Notes: generated by a model from the sequence alone, not told the origin. A stretch of 55,753 nt of DNA from Lingula anatina (GCF_001039355.2 NW_019775794.1:145470-201222); one strand, 5' to 3'; positions 36,387 to 48,620 are shown, numbered from the stretch's first letter. Program-made: numbers and translations.

Positions 36387-39300
36387 TCATGCAAAGTCCT
36401 TCCATTTTCCCTTGTGTAGAACCTTGTTCTGTGCTTCCAGCCGCTGCCAAGACTGCTTGCTTTTGTATGGGTACATGAAAGGGTATTTCTTAGGTTTGTA
36501 CTGCTCAAATGGTGATATGACTTTGAGTTTTTCTACTAAAACCTGTTCATTAATGTCCTTTATATCCCTGTACTTGTCCAGGTAGCTGAAAAATAAAAAA
36601 AAAAAACAAATGAAAATGCTTGACAATTTCCTCATTCTTACTGGAATGTCTTGACAAGGTCCATGTTGGTGACCTGAACCCAAGGCCAGGGCTTCCCTCT
36701 CAAAGATGACAAATACATTTAGTTAACAAAGTATTATGTGTAAAATGAATTCTAGGAAATGAATAAATTTATGAGCACATATATTTTTTGACAGCTGTAT
36801 CTAGATGGCAAAAATTACAAAATACATTGACATAAAATGTAAGTATTGTAGACACTGAATTTAGCCCTACAAATGAGATCTGAGTGCAATATAACTGAAC
36901 AATGGAAGAAACACACAATAATAAGCAGCCATCCTCATGCATCACATTTAGGCCCTTTAAGGGGCATGTTTTTTTTAAAATTATTTAGAACACTGCCACT
37001 GAACCTGATCTATAATATACATACAAATTAAATGGTTCTCTGTGTGGATACTTGACTTGCTTTGGGCGGTAGGCAGGGGGATAGTCGTACTCATAGGATG
37101 GCTCCTTCATGTCTGAAAAGAGAAAATATACTATTGCCAGTGATTTATGGATACTTATAATTGATGGAACTGCCTGGGAAACCTGCACGACAAATATAAA
37201 ATTTTATTGGCTTTTAAGTACAAAGCAAGACTATAAAAGCATTAGAAATATGATTTCAGCTGCTTGGCAATGGTAACATGTTATCAGACTCACACACTGC
37301 TTTAATACTCGCTGAGTACATGACGATGCACATCTCTCACACTGCTACCATACTCAATGAGTACATGATATGAGAATACACATCTCTCACACTGCTATCA
37401 TACTCACTCAGTATATGATGATACACGTCTCTCACACTGCTATCATAGCAGCACTGGAAGAACAGGAAGGCTGCAGGTGTCATGTAATCCTCATGGCGCT
37501 GATAAAACTTGAATGTGCTAAATGTTCTCTCCTTGAGACTGCGGCTGCAAAAGAGATCACCAGAGATCAATTCAATGAAACTTTTAATTAAATAACTTAT
37601 GATGTAAAATTTAACAATAAAGTAAGACTGCTATAATAAAATCAGAATAACAGAGTCAACAGATAGGCACAACATGGTTATCAAGTTCAGCAATTTATCT
37701 CAAGTTCTGGAAAATTTGTTTCCACCTGATAACAGGGACAAGTTGACTGATAGGAGAGGTTTAAAGGTAACTTGAGGGAAATCCATGTAAGGGAAATGGT
37801 GTTACTTTCGTGAAAATCTACTGAAAATGCAGATTTTCAGAATCAACCTGCAAATCTAGCAAATAAAACTACCTGTAAACTCAAGGCTTAAAAAAATTCA
37901 GTTTGACAGTTGCCATGTGTATGAAAATATGCCAGACATCGACATGGACATACACAGGGGGCACTTAGAGTTTCTGTATAAAGTGCTACATGCTGTCTGT
38001 TACCTTTGGTTTTTTCTTTTTTTTATTTTGAGCTAAAGGCTGTGCTAGTAAGACCTCATTTTTGGGGGGTATCATTTCTGTGTCACTATGTTACTAAATA
38101 AATTTGTAAGAGCTCAGAACTAGTTTTGCTTTCCTATGGAAAACTGTTATTAATAGACACCATTTTGGATGAAGTATGGTGTTAATCCAATCCTTCCCTA
38201 GTGTAGTTCAATTCAATTCAGAAATTTAACTTTTTTCTGTGCTCACAAAAAAATCAACTTAAACCTCAAATAGGGTTACTGACATCATCGGCTGACAAAA
38301 TTACACAAAAACCAACTTAGAATTTGAAATCCCATCTTCAGCAATCTGTTGTCTGGCTTCATAACATTGTCTATTTCCAGTTATTTTAAAATTAGGTCAT
38401 GATCATGAACTTCTATACTCCTGAACTAACTCACCAGTTCTGTGGTCTCTTCTCCAAGCTGTAGTCCATAAGTTTGTCTTGTTTATAGAGAATAAAAACA
38501 TAGCGCAAGTACCCTGTACCATTGGGAGGAAAGGGGGGAAGGTAATCACATATGGACTCCCCTTTATCTACTTGTTCTCCAGGAATATTACCTCTAGAAG
38601 ATAAACAGGAAATAACATAAAATGATGTATAAGAAACACACGACCTTAATTTTACTTGATAAGGAGGAACCCAGGAATTGGTAAAAATGTTTCAACTGAC
38701 ACCTCTCTGTATTTCTGCATGCAAAAAATGCTCCACCTCTGATAAAATTTATTACTGCTGACTCTCACTCTTATAATATGCAGACAGCGTTTACTCCAAC
38801 AAATGGTTAATGTCCTTTATGAAACTCAATGGAGAAATATTATGATATTACAGATCAACATCTTATAATTCTATTTTAGTAGTAATGTTCATATTTGCTA
38901 TTATTATCATGAGAAGAGAAGCAAACAGACAATGTGTGACTTAACCAAGAGGACATCAAAGCACTGTAGACTCACACAAACCAATGGAGACACTCAGCAG
39001 TGTTGTCCTGCAAGTGACCGTCAGGACTGGTCATCACCAGGGTCCACAGTGTGTCCTCAGGGGCATCAAACTGGACCACGGGGGCCTGGCCAGACTGTAA
39101 GTATATGGCATACACCACTATCTGATATATCATAGCAACAGGAACAATGGCATCTTTGAGAAAATATTACACTCTTATGCATCATATCACTGGTTTGTTA
39201 CAATAAGGTTATCTAAGAAAATACATTTAAAGAATGTTAAAGAAATTATAATCTACCTTATCTAACAACTAACTGTAGAAGAAATGGTATTCAGAATGGT

Positions 39301-41969
39301 TTTCTTATAGTATCTTCAATTATTTACATTTCACTACAATAACCCCTGCTAACTCACCTCTGAGGCTGCTATCCTGTTGCCACAGTAAACAGGTGCCACA
39401 TCTTCTGAATCCAGCTCATAGAAAATGTCCAGGGGAACTCTCGGGGTGAAATAAACTGGGCCAAACAAATCTTTGAATATATTGTAATGCCTTGCCATGG
39501 TAACAGAGAAGTCTGGACCACTTATTTTTTCCCATTCACTCTGGACCTCTGATAGTGGTATCTCCACTGAAAACAATCACAACAGATAGTTTAACAAATA
39601 ATCATACAGTTTTCTGATCATTTTTGTGTCCACTCAGTGGCTGATTTTATTTATTTATCTATCTTTTCAGTTATTCTTGTTAATTTCTGAACAAATCACT
39701 ATGAAAAGGTCACTTAACTTCAAAAACACTGTATCATATCATAAATTGTAAACTAAATCCCATCAAAATCATTTGTAGACTATAATATTAGTTATGTTAC
39801 AACACTGCAGCACATATATTCACCAAGGTCAGCAACCCTTGGGCCCAACTTTACAGCAGCCGTCAAGGTGCATCAGTGTGAACTGCTTCCTTCAGATTTG
39901 ATTCCTTGACCCCTCCCCCCCCCCCTCCCCAATGCCAAACACACAAGCACACTCTGAACAAAATGTGTTAGTATCTTAATATGAACAAAATGTGTTAGTA
40001 TTTTAATATGAACAAAATGTGTTAGTATTTTAATATGAACAAAATGTGTTAGTATTTTAATATGAACAAAATGTGTTAGTATTTTAATACTTAAAAGTAT
40101 ATTGTCAAGTTTGAAAATCTGTGAGATGTGTCTGAAGAACAGACAAAACTCATGTTGCCTTTACATAATTATTTTGCACCAAATATGAATATGAACATTA
40201 GCCAAAATCTCAATCATTACCACAAAGCATCTTATTAGCTTATATATATACATTAAAACGTGAAGAGAATCTGTCAATTCCCACTAATTTGGTATGATTC
40301 CCAAAGTAATTCATTAAGTAGAAAACCCCAAAATAACAAAAAAATACTAGTGGGGTCTTTATTGGTGCAAATTACTCCTTTCATGTCTTACCTTCAGTGT
40401 GCAGAATTTTAAAAGGTGACAGGTTTTAACTGTTAGTACTAACCATACCCAGGTCAAATGAGACAAATTCTGTCTTTTAATAGGGCACAGCATTATTCTT
40501 ACTTAATACATGGAATGCATATAATTATTTCTCTGAACATGTTTGCAACAAACCTCATAACTTAACGTGTGCTTAATGCTTAATAATATGCATGAACACT
40601 AATTCAGTGACCGTCAAAATATTTCTTTTGTACATTTCAAAATCTTTTTAAACAAAGCTACTGAAAAATCTGAATAATTACATGTTCTAAGTCTGGCTTC
40701 ATCTTCATACTGTCTTTTGTTCTTTGTCCATTCAACATATTCCTTATTGGATGGCCTATGCTTCACAGGACCAGTGGTATCTGGCAAACCAATGTCTATC
40801 TCTTCCACTGGTAGTGCACTTTTATGGAAGTCTGAAATACAGTGACATGTTATCATAATCCATTAAACATTTAACAGGCTGGAAATATTCAGCAGGGGAT
40901 CAGATCTGCTATGTATATGTGATTCTACATATGGGACTGATGGAATGTATTATATAAACTATATATTGGGGCTCTGAATATATAATAATACCAATGAGAA
41001 TGAAAGAAACACTATCATACAACTAGAGAAAAGAGGTGGCACAATGTCATATCTAGTAGTCTAACTTATATGACTATTTACAAGTAATATTTTTTTTTAT
41101 TATTAGGGTAATTCCACAGTATTCTGGACAAAATATGTGCAGTTATAAAATGGCATCTAGACCAATTGCAAGTTAACTTAAATCATTGTGTTGTGTAAAG
41201 ACTAAATGTCTGTATTTTGACCCATTTGGGAATTTTACATGTAACGCATTTTTCATAAATCTACAGTTCGGTAAAGTTTTTGTGTCATGGAGGGGGCGTC
41301 AGTTTTTAACTATGGCACTTTAACCCCTGGGATCATATTTGCTATTGACCATAAGGACACCAGGGATTTGGTGCCCAGGCCTTATGTGATAGCTAGTAAT
41401 TGATAAAGAACCATGTCTGATTAAGACAGTAAAATTTTTGCAAAAATTTATTTGCCCCTCCTCCCCAGTCAAATAGTACAAGAAAAGTCTTCTTTATAAT
41501 AAACAGAAAAATAATTATAGCTTCTTTCTTTTCTAATAACTTCTGACAAATAGGGCAACAAATTCACAGTCAAATAATAAAAATGAAAATGGCGTTTTGA
41601 AAAATTGGCAAACATGGTGTCATTAATATACGAATATATTATAATCTAAACGAGATTGCTTAAAATTTCAAATTGTCTATTCATGCTCAGATGTGTGGTT
41701 ATCTGTGTACTAAATGCAAAGTAACTTGCATGAATTACTAGAAAAATACGTTAGGCATAATTCCTCTACTCACCGGCCAACCGCATCTCTAGAGTTGGCG
41801 CTATCTCTGGCGGTATACCAGGTCTTTTAAGATATGTCATGCGTTTACGTTTACGAATAGGAAGATTATGCTGTCGTGTTCTCCATCTTATTTGGTCGAC
41901 TCTGCACCTTAATGACAAATGTCTCTGTACTAAACGCGTTGAAAGCGAAAACGTGACCGAGGTAGCCAT
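36387..41969 (-). CDS. MRPL38: MRPL38 (mL38), mitochondrial large ribosomal subunit protein
   Basis: mL38 is a PEBP-fold protein of the mitochondrial ribosome central protuberance. Coding exons: 41774-41969, 40682-40831, 39358-39566, 38976-39094, 38435-38593, 37408-37544, 37025-37112, 36387-36585; all in phase, 418 aa (human about 380). The N-terminus (MATSVTFSLSTRLVQRHLS) is Arg/Ser-rich without acids, as expected for a mitochondrial presequence. An in-frame ATG 11 codons upstream (42002) would add MVKPVHRYYVQ; I prefer the second ATG because it gives a typical presequence. Family blocks include EEIDIGLP, ARLRT, PRVPLDIFY, PVYCGN, LWTLVMTSPDGHL, NIPGE, YLPPFPPNGTGYLRYVF, KQDKLMDY, TFKFYQRHEDYMTPA and YPHREPF. 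The gene is convergent with TINF2. The donor of exon 37408-37544 sits in a tandem duplication. Confidence 0.94.
37290..37455. repeat. Tandem repeat (45-50 bp) spanning a MRPL38 splice donor
   Basis: On the minus strand the 3' end of exon 37408-37544 (GATAGCAGTGTGAGAGACGT... CTGA|GTGAGT) is followed by two further diverged copies beginning GATAGCAGTGTGAGAGATGT and GGTAGCAGTGTGAGAGATGT. The donor GT is intact only in the exonic copy; the later copies read ATTGAGT and GCGAGT. Confidence 0.85.
39956..40092. repeat. 27-bp tandem repeat, five copies
   Basis: Five nearly identical copies of GAACAAAATGTGTTAGTATT plus seven bases, in a MRPL38 intron. A C-rich tract (39911-39930) lies just before it. 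Confidence 0.95.
40880..41760 (-). other. MRPL38 first intron
   Basis: Intronic DNA; no repeat or exon recognised beyond short homopolymers. Confidence 0.5.
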
Positions 41970-42064
41970 TTGCACGTAGTATCGGTGAACAGGTTTGACC
42001 ATAAGCTGCTACTCGCCAAGACAGCCTGTAACCAGAGCCAGATGGAAAACTGTAACGTAACATA

Positions 42065-42348
42065 TCCGCACTAAAACGCAGTAGATACTCCAGCACAGTA
42101 GACTACTGCAATCATACTGCAAACATGCCTCAAATCTGCTTTGATTTGGGAGCTTTTTAGCATATTTGAAACATGCGTCTATCATGCTGCTTATCTACTG
42201 CATTAATGCTCCTCTCTGTACAAACCTATGTACTTTTTGGAGTAGAATTGCAGTAGGCTATACTGCATTTCTACTGCAAATATGCTCCACACCACTACTG
42301 CGTTAATGCTTCTTTGCTACCTCTATACTACTACATTTTCGTGCGGGA
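42065..42348. mobile_element. Foldback/MITE-like element beside the MRPL38 start
   Basis: The ends TCCGCACTAAAACGCAGTAG and CTACATTTTCGTGCGGGA are imperfect inverted repeats. The interior has repeated CTACTGCATTAATGC / CTACTGCGTTAATGC motifs. About 284 bp, no coding capacity. It begins about 65 bases beyond the upstream in-frame ATG of MRPL38 and so probably covers its leader or promoter. Confidence 0.6.
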
Positions 42349-42933
42349 TGAGTTGCAGCATCAACCACAATAAATTTTCTCTGCTTTCTAACTCAGTACA
42401 AAAAAAGACTACTTTGAATGAGAAATCAAATTTCCATTCCAGCAGAAAGGTCAAGTTTTAGCACAACTGTTTTTTTTTTTTTTTCAAAATATTTTCCCTC
42501 ATTTTGTGACACAAAAATCCGCACGTTTTCGTTACATACATGTACATCGTACCAATATATTTCAATCAAGACATTTTTGTTGAAGTAGATCATTTGTAGG
42601 ATGCTCCGTATTATTGGCATAGAACTTTATTAGGCCCTACTGTAAGGAAGCGTGGTCTAGAAGGAATAATGCACCTGTGTTCACGGCATAAAACGCTACT
42701 TTTTTTTTTAATTGACACCATTGACATCACAAATACATGGCAATACACAAAAGGGGGGAACAACACTCGCTAACACACTCACACTTACCAGAAACTGTGT
42801 GTGCTATGACACTTTTAATTAATTACATCGTCGCACGCTAAATATTCAGATTGAAAATAAATAAATTATATTTGAAGTGTACAGACAGAGTGATTTATCC
42901 GTTTTCACAAGATATCTAAGATGGGGGCGTCTC
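42349..42933. other. Intergenic, no gene seen
   Basis: AT-rich DNA with T runs (42471-42484, 42701-42710). No coding frame is supported. Confidence 0.55.
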
Positions 42934-43087
42934 GATAGTCCGAAGGTTCATTCGTCCGAAGGTTCATTGGTCCGAAAAGTGGTAACATTTCCTTCGATTT
43001 TTTAATCAAGGGTTCATTGCTCTGAAGGTTCTATAGTGAATATTCGGACCAATGAACCTTCGGACTATTGAACCTTCGGACTATTGC
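42934..43087. repeat. Long inverted repeat of CCGAAGGTTCATT units
   Basis: The left arm has TAGTCCGAAGGTTCATTCGT, then CCGAAGGTTCATTGGTCCGA. The right arm has TTCGGACCAATGAACC, then TTCGGACTATTGAACC and TTCGGACTATTG. The arms of about 45 bases are separated by about 65 bases and could form a near-perfect hairpin. Each arm is itself a tandem repeat. Confidence 0.85.
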
Positions 43088-43113
43088 TACGGGCAATGAA
43101 ATCAGACCTCCCA

Positions 43114-43520
43114 AAGTTGGTTTTACCAGTGAACCCTGTCGTTCAAACGACCCACCATCAAGGTGAAGCGTGAACAAAAGAAAAAAAGATTTAAAATGCC
43201 AATCACATTTACCATTCTGAAACAAAAATCATTGTGAATACAAACAAATCGGTTTGTTTGTATTCCCCTTTCCCTCACAAATTGAGAAACGATTGACCCC
43301 CCCCCCCCTTCCCCCCNAAGTTGGTTTTACCAGTGAACCCTGCCGTTCAAACGACCCACCAGCAAGGTGAAGCGTGAACAAAAGAAAAAAGATTTAAAAT
43401 GCCAATCACATTTACCATTCTGAAACAAAAATCATTGTGAATACAAACAAATCGGTTTGTTTGTATTCCCCTTCCCCTCACAAATTGAGAAACGATTGAC
43501 CCCCCTCTCTTCCACCCAAC
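43114..43520. repeat. 204-bp direct duplication joined at an ambiguous base
   Basis: Sequence starting AAGTTGGTTTTACCAGTGAA at 43114 recurs at 43318 with very few differences. The junction is a C-rich tract (43297-43316) and an n at 43317. Each copy also holds a small palindrome (AAACAAATCGGTTTGTTT). Either a real recent duplication or an assembly artefact. Confidence 0.8.
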
Positions 43521-43543
43521 ACACACACACACACACACACACA
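43516..43543. repeat. (CA)n microsatellite
   Basis: A clean CA run after a C-rich tract. Confidence 0.9.
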
Positions 43544-43570
43544 TTTTTCCACATCGTCCTTCAGATCCTT

Positions 43571-43755
43571 AGCAGGGTCGGAGACTAAGGGCCCTGTTGC
43601 CCTCTACCAGGGCGACAGATTGATTTTTCACAAGATATACAAAGATATGCCTTTAGATAAATAGACAGGCATTTCATTCTCTGCCTGGCTCTTTCAAAAT
43701 TTCCCTATAATATCTGCGCTCCACCCTGGTAGAGGGTAGGACCCTGTCCGCTACC
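43571..43755. repeat. Inverted-repeat (foldback) element
   Basis: The left arm AGGGCCCTGTTGCCCTCTAC and the right arm ACCCTGGTAGAGGGTAGGAC are inverted copies, with similarity continuing outwards (CAGGGTCGGAG against CTGTCCGCTACC). About 185 bp; non-coding; MITE-like. Confidence 0.6.
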
Positions 43756-43759
43756 TTTA

Positions 43760-46700
43760 TAGATTAATCCATGGACATCTCTTATTATGTCCATGATTAA
43801 TCATAGATAAATAGTGTCATGGGCCTAGGCCCCAGTTAATATTTGTCCAACTCAAAACCCGCATATTGTTCGTTATTCTCACGGCTACTCTAATTTGAAA
43901 ATTTGTTCCTTTCGTTTCTGCATACACTGCACCGACTTCCCATGTTTTTTCTCTTCATTAAATTCGGTGGTTCAAATATAGCACTGATATGATAACTGCA
44001 GCTAAAATTGGCAGACGAGCCGTTTGCCTCGTGTGGAACATCTGAAGTATTCGCTGATAAAGGTGTGATATGTGGTGTATGTGGGAGTGGAAGAGGTTAA
44101 GGCCCCCTTGCAGGGATCGAGTCGTTTTTTCTGTGGGTTTTCATCCCTGGGTCTGATGCCATTTGTCTTCGAAATCAGTTTTTAATAACCCCCTATTATT
44201 AAACTATATATTAATATATTAATATATTATTACCAATAGTAAAAGAGGTTGTGTTTTATTATCATTATTATTTTTTTTTTTTTTTTTTTGGTTCCGTTTG
44301 CCTGTTTGTCCGTGTGCCTGTAAGCAACATTACGGAAATAGTTTGGGACGGATTTTTATGAATTTTTCAGATAATGACTAGAGTGGACCAAGTTAGACAC
44401 GGTCAAATTCAGGTGGTGATCCATTGATTAATTGATTAGTAGATTAATAAAGACTGTTTGTACAGTATGTTTGCCACATTATGCAAAAAGATATATAGAG
44501 GGATTCTGATGACAGTTTCAGTAAGTCAGAAATGGACTAGATTTTCTCATTGTGACTAATCAATCAATAATGATAATAATATAATTAATCTATTTATTAG
44601 GTAATTAATAGACAGTCTAAAACAATGAGAACTGATCTGCCTCGGCTGTCGTCTTCGCTCTCTAAGCGCTTTTCTAGTTCTTAATGAAATGATGTCTTTT
44701 CTCTTTGGTTTCTGTGTCTTAATCGACAAGTAGATGAATAAGTAAATATCTGTATCCCTGTACGTCACTGCACCGTTACTCCCCCGCACCAATACTCCCC
44801 CTGATCTTAACGTCTCCTTATTACCAATAGTCCCCCGCACCGATACTCCCGCGCAGTGACTTCCCTATATCGCAACTTTTGGCTTTGGTTAAAAATGTAA
44901 CACCCAAAGCACAATTCTTGATTTATAAACTTTTCTGAAAAACAATTTTTTTTTCAAAAGTAACCCACCCTCTTGAGACCCAAAAGTGACACATTTTATT
45001 GTAAATATTTTGGAAAGAAAAATAAGGAAACAAATACTAAAATTGATCTGCTTTGATACTCACAGCAGACTTTGTATGCAGCTCGGCTTTGTGATTTTTG
45101 AGATATGTCTGAGTACTTCACTTCGTTTTTCAACAGTGGTTACGGTATACAGATTACCCAACCTTTTTATTTATTTATTTATTTATAATATCTCAAAGTT
45201 TTTTTAAACCAAAGATGAATAACGCACCATTAGATAGCCTAGAAATAAAAACGACAGGGAATAGCCGTTCCATACCGTGGAGCCGTTACTACATGTACTC
45301 CTGGATGTCCAACATAATCGCCAAAATAAATCAGTATGTTCCATACTATACAAAGGAATTACAAGTTTGTGTCAAGCGGCCGTTTAAATGAAAAACATTT
45401 AAATGCACTGGAAGTACATGGGTGGATTATTTGAAGGGGGGAATCTGCGGATGCAAAGCCGACACTTCCCCAATATATATTTCTTATGTTGATTTTTGTT
45501 TTGTTTTATTTCTGCCTTTGATAGGTAATTTGTTTTTTCTTAATGATTTAAGTATTTTTTACTTATGAGTGTTATAAACATTTTTTATCTGTGCCAAATT
45601 TACTATTACCTGCTACAACTGAACCGTTCAATCACCATACAATACATAATTCAATAGAAAGGGATTTTTGTAGTAGGTAAAGTTAAATGATGTAATAATG
45701 TAAACATCTATAGGATCACATATTCTGGCGATTACTCTACTTTCCAAGAAAATTTTCTTATGCAGACCTAGGATTTCGAATTCAAATTACATTAAAAACG
45801 TAAAAAGTATTTGTAATAAAAGCGTGATATTTATTTCACATCACTGGCACAGCTATGCATTGTCTATAATTCTTTTACAAAAACAGTTCACTTTTACAAA
45901 AACAGTTCCCACCATTCACTCTGTTAGCTATCAACCAACCACATAACCAACTCATAATAATAATCTTCTAATCATGCATACAATATCACAAAGCAATGTT
46001 TTAATGAGAAAATCATTGCTACGGTCAATGCAAGTGAAAAATCTGGATGTCTATTATTTTAATAAGCTTATAATTTATCCTTTTTAACATAAAGATTTCC
46101 ACATTTTTCTGGAGCCAAAGCAAGCTTCAAAATTTCACAGCCCTTTTATAAGTTTGACTGCAAGTAGTGTTACTGACATGTACTTATCTTACAGGCTTAA
46201 TACTTACATTGCCTTTTCATTATTTGAGTGATTATAATTTTCAGCTTGCTGTCATAAAATTAATCAATTAAGTATATCATTCCAAGAAGTTGTAAAGTTG
46301 TCTTTACAACTTTTTGATCATTCACAGCAATGTTTATATCAGCAATTCTTTAACAAGGCCTCAAAGCTGTCAAATGGACAGACATAGAAATAATGAATGA
46401 TGATCGAACAATGATTTAATGTCAGATCACAAATTCTTTTTTAAAATTTGATGTGACATTAAATAATTTTATAATTTTTTTATAGTATATAATCACTACC
46501 AATTTCCAGTTATGTACCATGTATGACTCTTGAGATTCAGAAAATGTAAACAGCACAGGATTTCAGACCCACAAAAATTCAAAGCCACACCTGGGAAATT
46601 CCACTTTGTGAAGAGTAAATAATTCACAAAACACTTCAACTTTAAAAAAGAATATCCATCCAAGCTTTTTTTTAACTTGAATTCCTATAAATCATTTCTT

Positions 46701-47484
46701 TAAGATTGAGAAAACTGGAAAATGCCAATTTGTGAAGAAAAAAATTAGCTAAAAATTACTAAAAAATAAATAATAAATAAATAAATAAAAATAAAGGGAG
46801 AAAACAAAAAAGGAAAAAAACAAATAACACTCTAACCAGGCTGGCATGCAAACTTATCATGAGCTGTGTATACATGTAGTTCTATCAATTATTCCTTTAA
46901 GTTAATAATAATAATAATAGTAATAGCAGTGTTTTAGAGCAAAAATTTAAAGAAAGTCCAAGGTCAAGCCAAGTCCATGGCCGTATGTTCAGTCACATTG
47001 TGTCTGTCCATAATAAATACTTTTTGCACATGATTTTTGATTAATAATAACAATCTTTAAAAATTGGTTACCATATGTTGCCATGAAGCCATGAGTGCTG
47101 ACCTTAAAACACAACTTACTTATGGAATCCCCTTCCAACCCCACCTTTCTTAATGCAGACATTTGTATTAAACAGCTTTCCACAGAAATATAATCATTAA
47201 AAAGAAACCTTACAACCATTACCTGGGCTATTTCAGTAATCAAAATGTATCAGTACAAATCCTCCCTACATAAAAACAAATTTTAATGATTAAATCAATA
47301 CTGTTCATTTTTCCCAAAACCAATGGTACCTCACACAATGAATCACTCTTCCATGATCCATTCTCCTAAAATAGTTTTTTTGTTAACTTCTGCCCTTTTC
47401 AATAATGCTATTAAATATTTTACCCTCCCTTACAAAATTCTTCAATCTTAATAACTGAAGTCTGCAGGGAAAGTGTGGAGGTGG
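43760..47484. other. Intergenic / DGAT1 downstream region, no other gene seen
   Basis: No exon is supported. It contains a T run (44270-44289), a cluster of CACCGATACTCCCCCGCACC-like motifs (44765-44860), a 17-base direct repeat TTTTACAAAAACAGTTC (about 45883 and 45902), repeat B copies (46350-46900) and AAAT runs (46765-46790). The part nearest 47484 is probably DGAT1 3' UTR. Confidence 0.5.
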
Positions 47485-47622
47485 TCACTCCTGTGTGGTC
47501 ACTCCAGGGATGTCCATGTTCCACATCACAAAGTAGTCGTGGAAGTACATGAGAATAGCCAGTGGCTGTCCAATAATTAGGGGCACCCACACTGCCATGT
47601 TGCCATACTGGCCATGTAAAAT
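47485..47622 (-). CDS. DGAT1: DGAT1, diacylglycerol O-acyltransferase, last coding exon
   Basis: DGAT1 is an ER membrane MBOAT enzyme making triacylglycerol from diacylglycerol and acyl-CoA. The exon opens after the acceptor TTTGTCTTCCAG and encodes 45 residues to a TGA. QYGNMAVWVPLIIGQPLAIL followed by MYFHDYFV is the conserved C-terminal transmembrane segment of DGAT1, matching the family's GN-AVW-LIIGQP-A-LMY-HDYYV pattern. The rest of the gene must lie beyond position 55753, so the intron upstream exceeds 8 kb. The MBOAT catalytic residues are not in this exon. Confidence 0.85.
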   Translation of the reverse strand: MLHGQYGNMAVWVPLIIGQPLAILMYFHDYFVMWNMDIPGVTTQE

Positions 47623-48450
47623 CTGGAAGACAAAAACCACAAATGGAATCTGGAAATAATAATATAATGTTGAATGGATAACAGTGATTTTTTCTTAGTC
47701 AGGCAATTGTCAATAAAAGATTGTTTAATCATTTCAAGTGTAAGTGTTTAAGTGTTTTTTGTATTTTGTAAATAAAAAACTATACAGCAAAGCTGCCAAA
47801 TATACAGACACCAAACAGGAAACAGGGCAGCAAAGCTGTCAAATGTTCAGACATTATGCAGAAAAAAGTGAACTAAAATAATATTTTAACCTATTTTTAC
47901 ATATTGCTTCAAAACAGCATAATCACTCTTACTCTCTTACATTATGTACTATATGTAACATGGACAATGTAAAACTAGCAAGCAATTCAGTTCCTTTGGA
48001 TATAAAAGCCACTGAAAATGCTGTGTGAAAAATAAAAATTTCATAAAAGATAAAAATAAATAAAATAATTGCCTCTTTACCAAAGATACTCAGTAAACTT
48101 AATTTAAAACAAAAATATGATTTGGAAGTTATGCGGTGAATGTCACCAAAATTATGCAAAAAAATAAAAAAATAAATAAATAAATAAAAATAAATAAATA
48201 TAATAATAATAAAATTAAATTAAAAAAAATAATTACTGTAAATGTACACCAATCATGCTGATTTTCAATGACAACCTGAGTCTTTATCACACAAAGCCAC
48301 TCAGTAAATTTAAAGTAAAACAAAAATAAGGTTTGGCAGTTGTGGGCCGAACATCATGTGTTGAACAGCCACAGTGAGGTTGACGACAACAGTGATGACA
48401 AGGACAGACAGACAAAGAAGAATATAAAAATGGAGATAGGATTATCAGCT
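47623..48450 (-). other. DGAT1 intron with repeat B copies
   Basis: Intron DNA with GGCAGCAAAGCTGTCAAATG-type repeat B motifs (47790-47860), AAAT runs (48155-48230) and a further copy ending in GACAAGGACAGACAGACA near 48400. Confidence 0.55.
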
Positions 48451-48522
48451 GACTGTGTCCAATGAAGTCAATTTTTTCAGATAATATATTTGAGAAAATT
48501 GTAAATTAAATTGAAAAGATTG

Positions 48523-48620
48523 CCCAGCAGGCAAACGACATTGATTCTACATTGAATCAACGTTGATCCACCAAAATTAACGTTGATTCAACAGTGAATC
48601 AATGTCGCTTGTCTGCTGGG
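48523..48620. mobile_element. Palindromic MITE inserted in a satellite monomer
   Basis: A 98-bp near-palindrome from CCCAGCAGGCAAACGACATT to AATGTCGCTTGTCTGCTGGG, with inner arms TGAATCAACGTTGAT / ACGTTGATTCA. It splits the monomer motif GATTGGCAAATT into GATTG and TGGCAAATT, which shows insertion with a small TG duplication. It is non-coding. Confidence 0.8.

Noticed and set aside
39961-40090. CRISPR-like direct repeats
   Set aside because: The 27-bp copies are directly adjacent with no unique spacers, in a eukaryotic intron.
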